Shown: positions 25,701 to 32,316 of the stretch, one piece after another
How positions within the stretch are numbered: position 1 is the first letter of the stretch
Layout: every line of letters begins with the position of its first letter
Notes under the pieces: generated by a model
The model's database searches: none
What the model was told of the DNA's origin: nothing
Seen by the model: only the letters and a program-made list of their open reading frames with translations
Translations under genes and position numbers: made by a program
Origin: Spirochaetales bacterium
Lineage (GTDB): Bacteria > Spirochaetota > Spirochaetia > UBA9216
NCBI GenBank assembly: GCA_016342585.1
Contig: JAEINK010000046.1
Location: forward strand, 1 to 40,525
Reading direction: 5' to 3'
Length of the DNA: 40,525 bases

Positions 25701-27396
25701 AAGCTTCGCTATCCAGTTTGATCCTTTGACTACCGATGCCTCCGGTTTGAAATCTGCTGTTGTTTCGATTATTACGGATGATGAAGACGAAAGCCCCTAT
25801 ATTTTTTCAGTGAACGGCAGGGGTACATTTTCGGATATAAAGGTCAATAATAAAGTCACCGGGGCCTATTATGCCTCGGGAGGAAGCGGTTACGACTTTG
25901 GCAATATCATCTGTGACGGTGAAGACGGATCGACTTCCGGGTATGTAATATTTTATATTCGCAATCTTGGAAATGGAGATCTGAAAATCTATGATCTTAA
26001 TTTTACCTCAGGTGATATCTCTGATTTTGATTTGATCGATAATACGGTAAAACCTCAGGCACCCTTCACCTATACTAATCCATTTTCCATAAGATTTGAT
26101 CCACTCACGGCTGGCAACAAATTCGCGGTCATTTCAATTTCAACCAACGATCCGGACACACCGGTATATATTTTGAACATGGCGGGGAACTCCAATCCGG
26201 AAATAAATATCAAGCAGGATACGACGGATCTTTCTTCGGGCACAGGGTCCTTCGATTTCGGGAACATCCATGCCGATGGCGACGGAAACAATGATTCCGG
26301 CGATACTGTATTCACCATAGAAAACACCGGCGGGTCGGAACTTTCGATCACAAATATTTCTATAACTGCTGGAGATATCGGGAATTTTGATCTGACCGAT
26401 AATTCAACTGCAACGGTTGGACCCTCAGGTTCAACCACATTTTCGATAAGTTTTGATCCCCTTACTTCCGGTGAAAAAACTGCAACAGTCACTATCGAAA
26501 ACAGTGACCCGGATGAAGGTACCTATACTTTTAATCTTATTGGAACTGGTGAATATCCCGATATCAATGTGAAACAGGATGCGGAAACTATAGTCAATGG
26601 CAGTCACAGAGTTGACCTGGGTAAAATTACTAGCTTTGAGGATGGTGATCCGGCAGGCACTCCTCTGGAGTTTACTATTGAAAATTCTGGTTTAGTGGAC
26701 TTAACTATATCCAGTATTATTTTTTCTTCCGGTGATACTGCCGATTTCGATCTTACAAACTCTATTGTATCTTCCATCCCACCTGCCGGAAGCGGTTCCT
26801 TTACAGTCCGCTTTGATCCACTCACCGAAGGCGGTAAAACAGCCCTGGTTTCAATCACCAGCGATGATCCGGATGAATCACCCTATACTTTTGAAATCAA
26901 CGGAAACGATTATGATCCCGGGGATATCGGTCCCGCCGGAGGTTATATTTTCTATGATGCCGGGGATTATTCGAACGGCTGGCGTTATCTTGAGGCGGCT
27001 CATGAATCCGAAGGGCGATGGGCTGACAGGACATGGGGAACCTATCCGCAATTAATTGGCGGTACAAATGCTGATGTCGGATATGGACAAACTAACACAA
27101 CTATTATAGCTACATGGTGTGATAATAATTCATTATCGAATACAGCATCCCAAAGCTGCCGGGATCTGGTTACAGCCAGTGGTCATGAAGACTGGTTCCT
27201 GCCCTCTAAAGGTGAAATGGACCTTGTTTATCAAAATTTAATTGCAGAGGGAATCGGGAACTGGGTTGATGGTTTGTATTGGTGTTCCACCGAAAGCTCC
27301 ACAAGTTTAGGTTGGTATATTTATACTGTAACCGGTGCCTGGAGTGAGCAGACATTGTATTTTAACCTGCGTGCACAGGCTATTAGGGATTTTTAG
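22756..27396 (+). CDS. Giant lipoprotein with choice-of-anchor-D repeats and Lcl tip (array gene 5)
   Basis: A 1546-residue lipoprotein, the largest of the array. Start ATG 22756 (or GTG 22753) is preferred over 22735 because AGGAAAGG lies just upstream and the signal (IIILSLIVFFLLFSC) then has normal length. Order: shared module (about residues 38-230), four chitobiase-C-like domains matching those of gene 4 one by one (about 235-575), two FN3-like domains (about 578-770), five choice-of-anchor-D (ASH/HYDIN-like) repeats of about 120 residues (about 772-1385) with core DFGN(I/V)xxDGxxG, FxIENxG and FDPLTxGxKTA, and a C-terminal Lcl/DUF1566 domain (about 1390-1546; GGYIFYDAG, DWFLPSKGEMDLVYQNL, YWCSTESS, RAQAIRDF). 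The stop is followed by a 265-bp gap, so it is probably the operon end. Confidence 0.88.
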   Translation: MTGLTGRKIIILSLIVFFLLFSCNFGLTDDSGNIPAEESETGSLSVNLDSSSTRTIYPAIDMAMASFNVDGSGPGGESFSGMDLSGTMYTAENLVTGTWTITVEGKNSAGAIILSGEKAVEIVSGENAVSIDLYPLTDDGSFSFDVSWPADNLNLSATTITSTFTAVGGNPIYMGFAVTEELVSHSQSFPAGYYTWNLKIEEYGKLRYLMPPEVVRIISFEESSTSVTLTESDIRPLPQVATPIVVPDPGGTSGSQSITLLCGTPGAVVKYTTNGSTPTEKNGIEYTTPFILNSTTSLKAAAYHPEEGWRNSDVASHIITVDGSCATPMFNPPPGVYYTPVDVEIISSTSGAGIKYTTDGTTIPDAVSGSIYAGAIPLEQGEAELMAIAKADVSGDTAEEVSDMISGLFKVTGTLEVPQADVPGGTFNIPREVTLTCSNPEVDIYYTIDGSVPTVQSGILFNTLSPVLIEKTSTLKAVAVLDDWIDSEILELHYDMKCAIPEINVQSLVVFDSDQPVIRFQSETPDVIFYYTLDGTAPSLTNGFTGIGTSVSAGISLRITAHRDNWIDSGIITYSFLGFSDSIFSPEDLAVITDTTPLLNWVDTTDTKQYQIQINEAETFDGVMIADDNSVTESEYLLTTILTNKRTYYWRLKKLNNEDAWSTWSGVRKFTIRLGVPVTTQTGTRLYTSATPTLEWAGIPEARYYHLQLKTEYPLPNGEIIQETANLIDPGYTTSTLPPDKLGYSWRVRIINDDGVASDWSEYWGFNTHPTLNLKQGSTDIGNINHGESGIHDFGAVICDGDDGSSSINVTFTVENTGSFFYSGADILELFEGDIEDFDLDPNGISTANQLNLNPGDTHDFHIRFDPLTAGNKTAEVRIGYTYYVGTETVYNYKFEVTGTSAPEIAVTQDTQDISSGTGSHGFGNVLTDGSGGEISESADFIIENEGTSDLNIANITLSSGDVDDFVITDNTVTPILPGSTTSFAIQFDPLTTDASGLKSAVVSIITDDEDESPYIFSVNGRGTFSDIKVNNKVTGAYYASGGSGYDFGNIICDGEDGSTSGYVIFYIRNLGNGDLKIYDLNFTSGDISDFDLIDNTVKPQAPFTYTNPFSIRFDPLTAGNKFAVISISTNDPDTPVYILNMAGNSNPEINIKQDTTDLSSGTGSFDFGNIHADGDGNNDSGDTVFTIENTGGSELSITNISITAGDIGNFDLTDNSTATVGPSGSTTFSISFDPLTSGEKTATVTIENSDPDEGTYTFNLIGTGEYPDINVKQDAETIVNGSHRVDLGKITSFEDGDPAGTPLEFTIENSGLVDLTISSIIFSSGDTADFDLTNSIVSSIPPAGSGSFTVRFDPLTEGGKTALVSITSDDPDESPYTFEINGNDYDPGDIGPAGGYIFYDAGDYSNGWRYLEAAHESEGRWADRTWGTYPQLIGGTNADVGYGQTNTTIIATWCDNNSLSNTASQSCRDLVTASGHEDWFLPSKGEMDLVYQNLIAEGIGNWVDGLYWCSTESSTSLGWYIYTVTGAWSEQTLYFNLRAQAIRDF
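25068..26910 (+). repeat. Five choice-of-anchor-D coding repeats
   Basis: Five units of about 350-390 bases encode DFGN or related, FTIENTG-like, SGDIxDFDL and FDPLTxGxKTA motifs. Units 2 and 4 share SSGTGS before the FGN motif, suggesting that they are the most recent pair. Unit 1 is the most divergent (GAVICDGDDGSS, ELFEGDIEDF). Confidence 0.8.
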
Positions 27397-27420
27397 AAAA
27401 CCACCACGCCAACAGCACCT

Positions 27421-27453
27421 CCCTGCCCGAAGGAAAAGAACCCAACGGCAGGG
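27421..27453 (+). terminator. Hairpin after lipoprotein array, possible terminator
   Basis: CCCTGCC and GGCAGGG form a perfect 7-bp stem with a 19-nt loop, 25 bases after the stop of array gene 5. No T-tract follows, so this is at best a factor-dependent terminator or a 3'-end stabiliser. The rest of the 265-bp gap to the next gene shows nothing clear. Confidence 0.35.
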
Positions 27454-27661
27454 TGAAAGCGAAATGTTTAAGCCGGGATGTAAAATTACGTTGACCAATT
27501 TTCAATTATGAACCATTGCTGTTGCTGCAATTATTAAATCCATATAATCAATCATTTTCATATGTTTTTCAAAGTATTCTATGCCTTAAAGAAACACTTT
27601 ATTTCTTTCAACGTGAAAGCTATAATTATCAGATTGAATGAGGGATAAAGGAGATATGGTA

Positions 27662-28096
27662 ATGAAAAAAGTATACAGGATACTATTAATCTTACATATT
27701 TTTGTCGGGATACGAGCAATTGCGGGGGGCATCGCCGCTATAACGAATCCCGAGAATCCCCTGGGGATGCCCTCCGAATCTCTGGAAAACGCCCCCTTCG
27801 ACAGTTTTCTTATTCCCGGTATAATCCTCTTTACCGTTATTGGCCTTGGCAATATTCTCAGCGCGGTAACCTTCCGTTACAAGCTGATAATTCAGGGATA
27901 TATCAGTTCAGTTTTTACATGGGCTATTGTCATATGGATAATAGTCCAATGCTGGATGCTCCAGGATATCGTATTTCTTCACGTGCTGTATCTGATAATC
28001 GGTTTGTTCGGCGCCATCCTTTCAATGATAATACTATTTGAAAAAAATCTGTTTCCTGCAAATTTAGGGAGGTATATTTTTAAAAAAATCTTTTAA
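27662..28096 (+). CDS. Small multi-spanning membrane protein, unknown function
   Basis: A 144-residue hydrophobic protein with four predicted membrane helices (about residues 5-25, 45-70, 78-100, 108-130), a short conserved-looking N-terminal loop (NPENPLGMPSESLENAPFDSFLIPG) after the first helix, and a basic C-terminus (NLGRYIFKKIF). The start at 27662 is chosen because AAAGGAG lies eight bases upstream; the ATG at 27656 would be only two bases from it. The pattern of a Gly/Pro-rich loop between helix 1 and 2 is common in small uncharacterised spirochaetal and firmicute membrane proteins, but I cannot name the family. It is flanked by non-coding DNA on both sides and seems monocistronic. Confidence 0.7.
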   Translation: MKKVYRILLILHIFVGIRAIAGGIAAITNPENPLGMPSESLENAPFDSFLIPGIILFTVIGLGNILSAVTFRYKLIIQGYISSVFTWAIVIWIIVQCWMLQDIVFLHVLYLIIGLFGAILSMIILFEKNLFPANLGRYIFKKIF

Positions 28097-28132
28097 GTTA
28101 TTAAGAGATTGAACCTGTTAATTATTAATACC

Positions 28133-28161
28133 TTGACTCCTGTTTATTCATGATTTAAAAT
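28133..28161 (+). promoter_or_regulatory. Sigma-70-type promoter
   Basis: TTGACT (28133) and TAAAAT (28156) are separated by exactly 17 bases. Transcription would start near 28168, about 25 bases before the short ORF at 28194 and some 330 bases before the RNHCP gene. Confidence 0.6.
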
Positions 28162-28193
28162 CTCTTTATTCTATTTATCAAGGGAGGACATTA

Positions 28194-28226
28194 ATGTCGG
28201 TGCTAATTTCAGGGTGGAACCGTTAA
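28194..28226 (+). CDS. Ten-residue leader-like ORF
   Basis: ATG at 28194 is preceded by AGGGAGGA with six bases between GGAGG and the start, as good a ribosome site as any in the window. It encodes MSVLISGWNR and stops. It starts about 25 bases into the transcript predicted from the promoter at 28133 and lies far upstream of the RNHCP-rsgA genes. A hairpin overlaps its stop codon. It could be a regulatory leader peptide, or an accident; no codon run typical of amino-acid attenuators is seen. Confidence 0.3.
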   Translation: MSVLISGWNR

Positions 28227-28277
28227 GGTCCTGTGAATACCGCTTAAAAGTTTTATAATATCACTGTTTTTTTATTC

Positions 28278-28310
28278 TGAAGTTTATTACATAAAAGCTT
28301 CAAACTTTTT
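28278..28310 (+). terminator. Weak intrinsic terminator or attenuator
   Basis: TGAAGTTT pairs with AAAGCTTCA, an 8-bp stem with one bulged G, followed after three bases by TTTTT. It lies between the leader-like ORF and the RNHCP gene, so it could act as an attenuator or end a short transcript. The stem is AT-rich and weak. Confidence 0.35.
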
Positions 28311-28500
28311 AAAATCTCTGATTTTTAAGAGTAATTCACAGTTAAAAACCAATCTCACTACTATCTGGTCTGATTAACCTTACAGGTTTCATTATCTATC
28401 ATTTTCTCAAATAAAATAAAAGGAAGCTGGAATTTTTTAATGAATTTCTCAGCTTTTAGCATCAGGATAAACGGAACAACGATAGGGTGACGAATTAGAT

Positions 28501-28860
28501 ATGTCCAGAACCAAAATACAGCGAACGAAAGACTTAACAACATTCATCTGCGCGAACTGCGGCAGGACTGTTGCACCTCCGGCCTTCGGGACGGAACAGA
28601 GAAACCACTGTCCTCACTGCCTCTTCAGCCTCCATGTGGATTTGAGGATTGGAGATCGGCGATCGGGATGCAGGGGAAAGATGGCACCCATCGGTGTATG
28701 GGTTAAAAACAATAAAGAGTGGGCAATCATCCACAGATGTACAAAATGCGGTTTTATACGTACCAACAGAATAGCAGGAGACGACGCAGAGCAGGTTCTC
28801 CTGGCCCTGGCGGTAAAACCACTGACAAAGCTTCCTTTTCCTATGGAAGAGGTCGGTTAA
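28501..28860 (+). CDS. RNHCP-domain zinc-ribbon protein
   Basis: A 119-residue cytoplasmic protein. The motif that names the family, RNHCPHCL, is present (residues 37-44), and four Cys-x2-Cys pairs are visible: CANC near residue 18, CPHC near 40, the lone Cys in RRSGCRGKM near 58, and CTKCGF near 80. These fit a double zinc ribbon. The family function is not established. The gene precedes rsgA by 21 nt on the same strand, implying an operon, so a role near the ribosome or in zinc economy is an attractive inference. The ribosome site is weak (AGGGTGA about 11 bases upstream). Confidence 0.85.
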   Translation: MSRTKIQRTKDLTTFICANCGRTVAPPAFGTEQRNHCPHCLFSLHVDLRIGDRRSGCRGKMAPIGVWVKNNKEWAIIHRCTKCGFIRTNRIAGDDAEQVLLALAVKPLTKLPFPMEEVG

Positions 28861-28881
28861 CGGACAACAAAAGGAATAAGT

Positions 28882-29985
28882 GTGAACAAACTTAAAGATT
28901 ACGGACTGACAGATAAGATTGAAACAGAATATATAGAGAATACGGAAGCTAACGGCAGTTCCCGGGGGACGGAGGAAGTAATCGGCCGGATAATAAAGGA
29001 TTTCGGCCGATCCTGGCTTGTAATAACAGAAAATGGAGAACTTAAGGCGGAGATCTCCGGAAAACTCAGACATGAAGGAGGCCGGCCGGCCATAGGTGAC
29101 TGGCTTGCCTTAAGACAGGTTGAGACAGATAAGGCCGTTGTAACATCCATCCTGTCCCGAAAAAGCAAAATATCCAGAAACAGTGCTGGAAATGAAACAA
29201 CCGAGCAGATAATGGCCGCCAACGTGGATCTGGTATTCATAGTGTTCGGCCTTGAAGGGGGGCGGCAGTTCAGTCAGGGAGCGGTGGAGCGGTATGTAAC
29301 TCTGGGTTGGAATTCCGAAGCCATACCCTGCCTCATACTTAACAAGATGGATCTGGCGGCTCCTGATAATATTGTCTCGGCCATGAACATGGCGGAAGAG
29401 GCTGCCCCGGGAGTTAACCTGATCCTGACAAGCTGCGAAACTATGGAAGGAATTGACCAGGTAAAAGGTATGTTTTCTCCCGGCAAAACCTGTGTAGTGA
29501 TCGGTCCCTCGGGAGTTGGAAAATCATCGATAATAAATGCCCTGGTCGGAGATGAAAAAATGAAAACCGGAGATATCCGGGAAAAGGAAAAGAAAGGAAG
29601 CCATACCACGACCCATAGGGAACTCATCCTCCTGCCAGAAGGCGGCTGTATGATAGATACTCCTGGTTTGCGAGAACTTCAGCTCTGGGCAGATGATGAG
29701 GCCCTGGGAAAAACCTTCTCCGATATCGAAGAGATCGCCTCCGAATGCCGGTTTAATGACTGCTCCCACCAGGGAGAACCGGGCTGTGCAGTACAGGCCG
29801 CCCTGGCAGAAGGGCTCCTGACCCACAGAAGGTACGAAAACTATCTTGACCTCCAGCGGGAACTGGCTTACCTCAACCGGAAGACCGACTTCCAGGCCAG
29901 GAAGGAGGAGACGGACAAATGGAAACAGATCCACAAAACCATGAAGGATTTTTATTCCAAAAACGGGGGAAAAAGGACGGGATGA
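28882..29985 (+). CDS. rsgA: Ribosome small-subunit-dependent GTPase A
   Basis: A 367-residue circularly permuted GTPase that in other bacteria matures the 30S subunit. Starts at GTG with AAAGGA upstream. Order: N-terminal OB-fold (about residues 30-105), G4 motif NKMD (about 153), G1 GPSGVGKS at 208-215, the switch region with TTTHREL, G3 DTPGLREL, then the C-terminal zinc-knuckle helical domain with CRFNDCSHQGEPGC. All G motifs are intact in the permuted order G4-G5-G1-G2-G3. It follows the RNHCP gene by 21 nt, and its stop overlaps the start of a 45-codon ORF with a LamG-like signature. Family call is firm. Confidence 0.96.
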   Translation: MNKLKDYGLTDKIETEYIENTEANGSSRGTEEVIGRIIKDFGRSWLVITENGELKAEISGKLRHEGGRPAIGDWLALRQVETDKAVVTSILSRKSKISRNSAGNETTEQIMAANVDLVFIVFGLEGGRQFSQGAVERYVTLGWNSEAIPCLILNKMDLAAPDNIVSAMNMAEEAAPGVNLILTSCETMEGIDQVKGMFSPGKTCVVIGPSGVGKSSIINALVGDEKMKTGDIREKEKKGSHTTTHRELILLPEGGCMIDTPGLRELQLWADDEALGKTFSDIEEIASECRFNDCSHQGEPGCAVQAALAEGLLTHRRYENYLDLQRELAYLNRKTDFQARKEETDKWKQIHKTMKDFYSKNGGKRTG

Positions 29986-30119
29986 GGAGTTCTGCCATAT
30001 TCAGGAAAATCATATCGGGGGTGACATCTGTTTCCCCCGATTCTGTAACCGGAGATGCATCCGATACCTCGGGAAACAGTAAAAACGGTACGGTTTCCAG
30101 TTCTATAATCGAGCCTTGA
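29982..30119 (+). pseudogene. LamG-like fragment (45 codons)
   Basis: A short ORF whose ATG overlaps the rsgA stop (ATGA). Its residues GDASDTSGNSKNGTV match the start of a LamG_3-type domain and closely resemble GDDSSGNSRNGTI in array gene 3 of this window, 11.8 kb upstream. No signal peptide precedes it and it ends after a few more residues, so the rest of the domain is missing. I read it as debris of an array-type lipoprotein gene, though a translated small peptide coupled to rsgA cannot be ruled out. Confidence 0.5.
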
Positions 30120-30142
30120 CAGCAGGAGAGATTATGTGTCTT

Positions 30143-30148
30143 TATAAT
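30143..30148 (+). promoter_or_regulatory. Possible -10 box upstream of FlaA-like gene
   Basis: A consensus TATAAT lies 38 bases before the start codon. A consensus TTGACA at 30116 is 21 bases away, too far for a standard promoter, so the pair is only suggestive. Confidence 0.35.
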
Positions 30149-30185
30149 AATTAATTGTAGAGGTGTTCTTTGTTAAGGAAACAAT

Positions 30186-31115
30186 ATGAAACTTAAACTC
30201 TTATTACTTTTTGCATTAATTGCCTCTATATCATTATTATCAGCAATGGAAAGTATCCTGATAGATTTCGATGTTCTGAATCCGGATACAGAGATAGATG
30301 GAGTATCCTTAAATTATTCAACAACGGTAAAGAATCCGGAAAAAGACGGTCTAGTTCTCGACGGATTTTATTCTCTATCTCCGGAGGAGTGGAGTCTGCT
30401 GCCGGGTCTAGATAGTTTCTATTTATTTTTTGACAGACCTGAGTTAAATACAAATCAAATCGATAGCTTTAAATGTCAATCATTTCGAGTTTCAGAGGAT
30501 GATTGGTATCTCCCAAATGAATCCGTCTTAAAATTTACAGGTGTTTTTGATTCATTTTTTCATGATGTAAGGATAAGATTACCATTCGATATACCTTCAG
30601 TTCCTTTTTACAGTGAAGACAACAGCAACATTGACTTTTCCATGTTTGGTTTAATACATGATGTGAGTCTTCCCTATAGCTTCAGTATTCTTCTTAAAAA
30701 TACCGGGAGTCCTTTATATATCGTATTGGTTCTGGTTGATGAATTTGATAATCCTTTTATACTTGATTTTGGATTAATCGATTCTGTTGACGGATGGATA
30801 GAATATTCACATGTGATTAATAGTTACTGGATAGTCAGGAATTTTCCTGAGGTTAAATTTGATTTCCTGTCTCTTAAGCAGATCAATATCAGTTCTGCAT
30901 CAATTCAGGACAGGATTTTAAATGAAGAACGTCTGACTGCCGAAATGACCGATGAAGAAATGTATCATTTTTATGACTATAAGGAATCAAGATTATCTGC
31001 AGGAGTTCCCTGGGAAAGCGAGCCTGTTGAATTATATATAAAAGAGATTTCCCTCATTCATCATTATGAACATTTCGAGGAGTGGGAAATAGAGAATATT
31101 CGATTAGATTATTAA
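30186..31115 (+). CDS. FlaA-like periplasmic flagellar sheath protein
   Basis: A 309-residue protein with a Sec signal peptide (LLLLFALIASISLLSAM). Features of spirochaetal FlaA: the early ILIDFDVL and NYSTTV segments, the central VRIRLPFDIPSVPFYSED block (FlaA has an R-V-x-F/P-rich strand leading to PPF-x-IPAY), the strand pair YSFSILLKN / LYIVLVLVDEFDN, and VDGWIEYSHVINSYW, matching the FDGW/YDGW...NPxYI signature, then a terminal VELYIKEISLI strand. FlaA coats the FlaB filament core in the periplasm. No other flagellar gene is nearby, so this may be one of several FlaA paralogues with a modified role; it is more acidic and shorter than the best-known ones. AAGGAA lies just before the ATG. 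Confidence 0.65.
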   Translation: MKLKLLLLFALIASISLLSAMESILIDFDVLNPDTEIDGVSLNYSTTVKNPEKDGLVLDGFYSLSPEEWSLLPGLDSFYLFFDRPELNTNQIDSFKCQSFRVSEDDWYLPNESVLKFTGVFDSFFHDVRIRLPFDIPSVPFYSEDNSNIDFSMFGLIHDVSLPYSFSILLKNTGSPLYIVLVLVDEFDNPFILDFGLIDSVDGWIEYSHVINSYWIVRNFPEVKFDFLSLKQINISSASIQDRILNEERLTAEMTDEEMYHFYDYKESRLSAGVPWESEPVELYIKEISLIHHYEHFEEWEIENIRLDY

Positions 31116-31213
31116 TTTGAGTGTTTTTGACAACCCCAAGCTATCTAAAGCACAACAATTTGTCGAAAATCCTTATTTACCTTTTGCTTCTTTGAACTTA
31201 TATTCATTTTTCA

Positions 31214-31241
31214 TTGACAACAAAATTATCTCTGTTATACT
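31214..31241 (+). promoter_or_regulatory. Sigma-70 promoter of the sugar operon regulator
   Basis: TTGACA (31214) and TATACT (31236) with a 16-base spacer. The predicted start falls at about 31248, inside the operator palindrome, so a bound repressor would block initiation. Confidence 0.7.
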
Positions 31242-31244
31242 TAC

Positions 31245-31256
31245 GTAAGCGCTTAC
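31245..31256. promoter_or_regulatory. LacI-family operator O1
   Basis: GTAAGCGCTTAC is a perfect 12-bp palindrome with the central CG typical of LacI/GalR-family sites. It lies at the predicted transcription start of the repressor gene. The extended string TTACGTAAGCGCTTACT recurs with one change at 32301. Confidence 0.8.
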
Positions 31257-31284
31257 TCAAGCACAGATAAAAGAAAGGCGGATT

Positions 31285-32274
31285 ATGTCAGCAAAGATTT
31301 CAGATGTGGCAAAAAAGGCGGGAGTCTCCACGGCTACCGTTTCAAGGATAATAAATAATCTCTCTGGTTTCTCCGAAGAGACGAAGATCCGGGTTGAAGA
31401 AGCCATTCGGGAATTGGGATACAAACCCAATGCTGTCGCCCGGGGGCTGGTGAGTGCCAGAACCCATACAATTGGAGTTCTTCTCCCATGTCTCTCCTCA
31501 AGATACTCCTCCCAGCTTATTCACGGAATTGAAACTGAGGCACACAGGCGGGGATATAGTGTAATAATCTGCAATACAGATAGGAATGGTGAGAGAACCC
31601 TTGAGTATCTTAGAATACTCAGTGAGAAGAGGGTTGAGGGAATCATCTTTGCCAGTGAGTGGGTAAAGGAGGAGTACGGCAGGTATATGCTCGATCTTTC
31701 CATCCCGGTAGTACTTGTATCAACATATTCGGACCATTTTCCCTTTCCCTACGTTAGGGTCGATGATAAACAGGCCGCCTACACCTCCTTTAAGTACCTT
31801 CTTGATAAGGGGCACCGTAAAATTGGCTTTATTTCCGGTACTTCGGATGATCCTGTTGCCGGTGCACCAAGGATTGAAGGGTACAGGAAGGCCCTGGCCG
31901 AATATGATCAGAGCTTTGATGAGAAACTTCTTGTATATGGAGATTTTCATTTTGAAAGCGGGGCATCCGGAATGGAAGTCTTATGGAATGAGAATAAAGA
32001 TCTTACCGCGGTTTTTGCCTCAAGTGATGAAATGGCCCTGGGTGCCCTGACCTTCCTCCACGGGAAGGGTGTGAATATCCCAGGGGATATATCTGTCATG
32101 GGGTACGATGATACTCTCGACGCGGTAATGGCAGTTCCTGCTCTTACCACCCTGCATCAGCCTGTGGAAGAGATGGGCATCTGTGCGATGGGCCTTCTTC
32201 TGGAAGGTGATGATTCAAACAGTATTATCATGAAACATTGGGTCAAGGAGAGAAATTCGGTCAGGGAATTGTGA
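31285..32274 (+). CDS. LacI-family transcriptional regulator
   Basis: A 329-residue repressor. Residues 1-55 form the N-terminal helix-turn-helix and hinge helix (ISDVAKKAGVSTATVSRIIN, then NAVARGL); residues 60-329 form a periplasmic-binding-protein-like effector domain with the family's IGVLLP, GIIFA, VRVDDKQAA, GHRKIGFISG, VFASSDEMALGAL and ISVMGYDDT landmarks. AAGGCGG lies just upstream of the ATG. It is first in an operon-like run with GH15, ABC uptake and GH66 genes, so the inducer is probably an alpha-1,6-linked glucose oligosaccharide or a breakdown product. An operator overlaps its own promoter, and a second lies just after its stop, so it should repress itself and the enzymes downstream. 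Confidence 0.94.
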   Translation: MSAKISDVAKKAGVSTATVSRIINNLSGFSEETKIRVEEAIRELGYKPNAVARGLVSARTHTIGVLLPCLSSRYSSQLIHGIETEAHRRGYSVIICNTDRNGERTLEYLRILSEKRVEGIIFASEWVKEEYGRYMLDLSIPVVLVSTYSDHFPFPYVRVDDKQAAYTSFKYLLDKGHRKIGFISGTSDDPVAGAPRIEGYRKALAEYDQSFDEKLLVYGDFHFESGASGMEVLWNENKDLTAVFASSDEMALGALTFLHGKGVNIPGDISVMGYDDTLDAVMAVPALTTLHQPVEEMGICAMGLLLEGDDSNSIIMKHWVKERNSVREL

Positions 32275-32304
32275 AAGATAGCAGCATTTTTTTTGGTCTG
32301 TTAC

Positions 32305-32316
32305 GTAAGCGTTTAC
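32305..32316. promoter_or_regulatory. LacI-family operator O2
   Basis: GTAAGCGTTTAC, one mismatch from the palindrome of O1, within the shared 17-base string TTACGTAAGCGYTTACT. It sits 30 bases before the GH15 start and 31 bases after the repressor stop. No convincing -10/-35 pair is seen beside it, so it may act as a roadblock or with O1 through looping. Confidence 0.7.

Larger units (their letters stand above)
28097..28500. other. 404-bp non-coding stretch before RNHCP-rsgA
   Basis: No supported long gene on either strand. It holds a sigma-70-type promoter (28133-28161), a ten-codon ORF with a strong ribosome site (28194-28226), a small hairpin GGAACC/GGTCC at 28216-28232, and a bulged hairpin with a short T-run (28278-28310). 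From about 28320 to 28500 the sequence is AT-rich. A 60-codon minus-strand ORF overlaps its end but also the RNHCP start and has no ribosome site that I trust. Confidence 0.6.

Noticed and set aside
27400..27510. Possible integron attC-like site after the lipoprotein array (stem CCCTGCC/GGCAGGG, ACGTTGACC nearby)
   Set aside because: The outer core sites do not fit RYYYAAC / GTTRRRY, and there is no integrase or cassette series.
28211..28222. AGGGTGGAACCG, identical to the core of the T-box antiterminator
   Set aside because: The best promoter is only about 45 bases upstream, leaving no room for a stem I; no specifier loop or matching TCCC arm is seen, and the genes downstream are not tRNA- or amino-acid-related.
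28361..28543. 60-codon minus-strand ORF before the RNHCP gene
   Set aside because: Overlaps the RNHCP start, has no credible ribosome site, and matches no family that I recognise; kept only as a possible remnant.
29524..29934. 136-codon minus-strand ORF inside rsgA
   Set aside because: Shadow of the rsgA coding frame; no ribosome site and no recognisable sequence.
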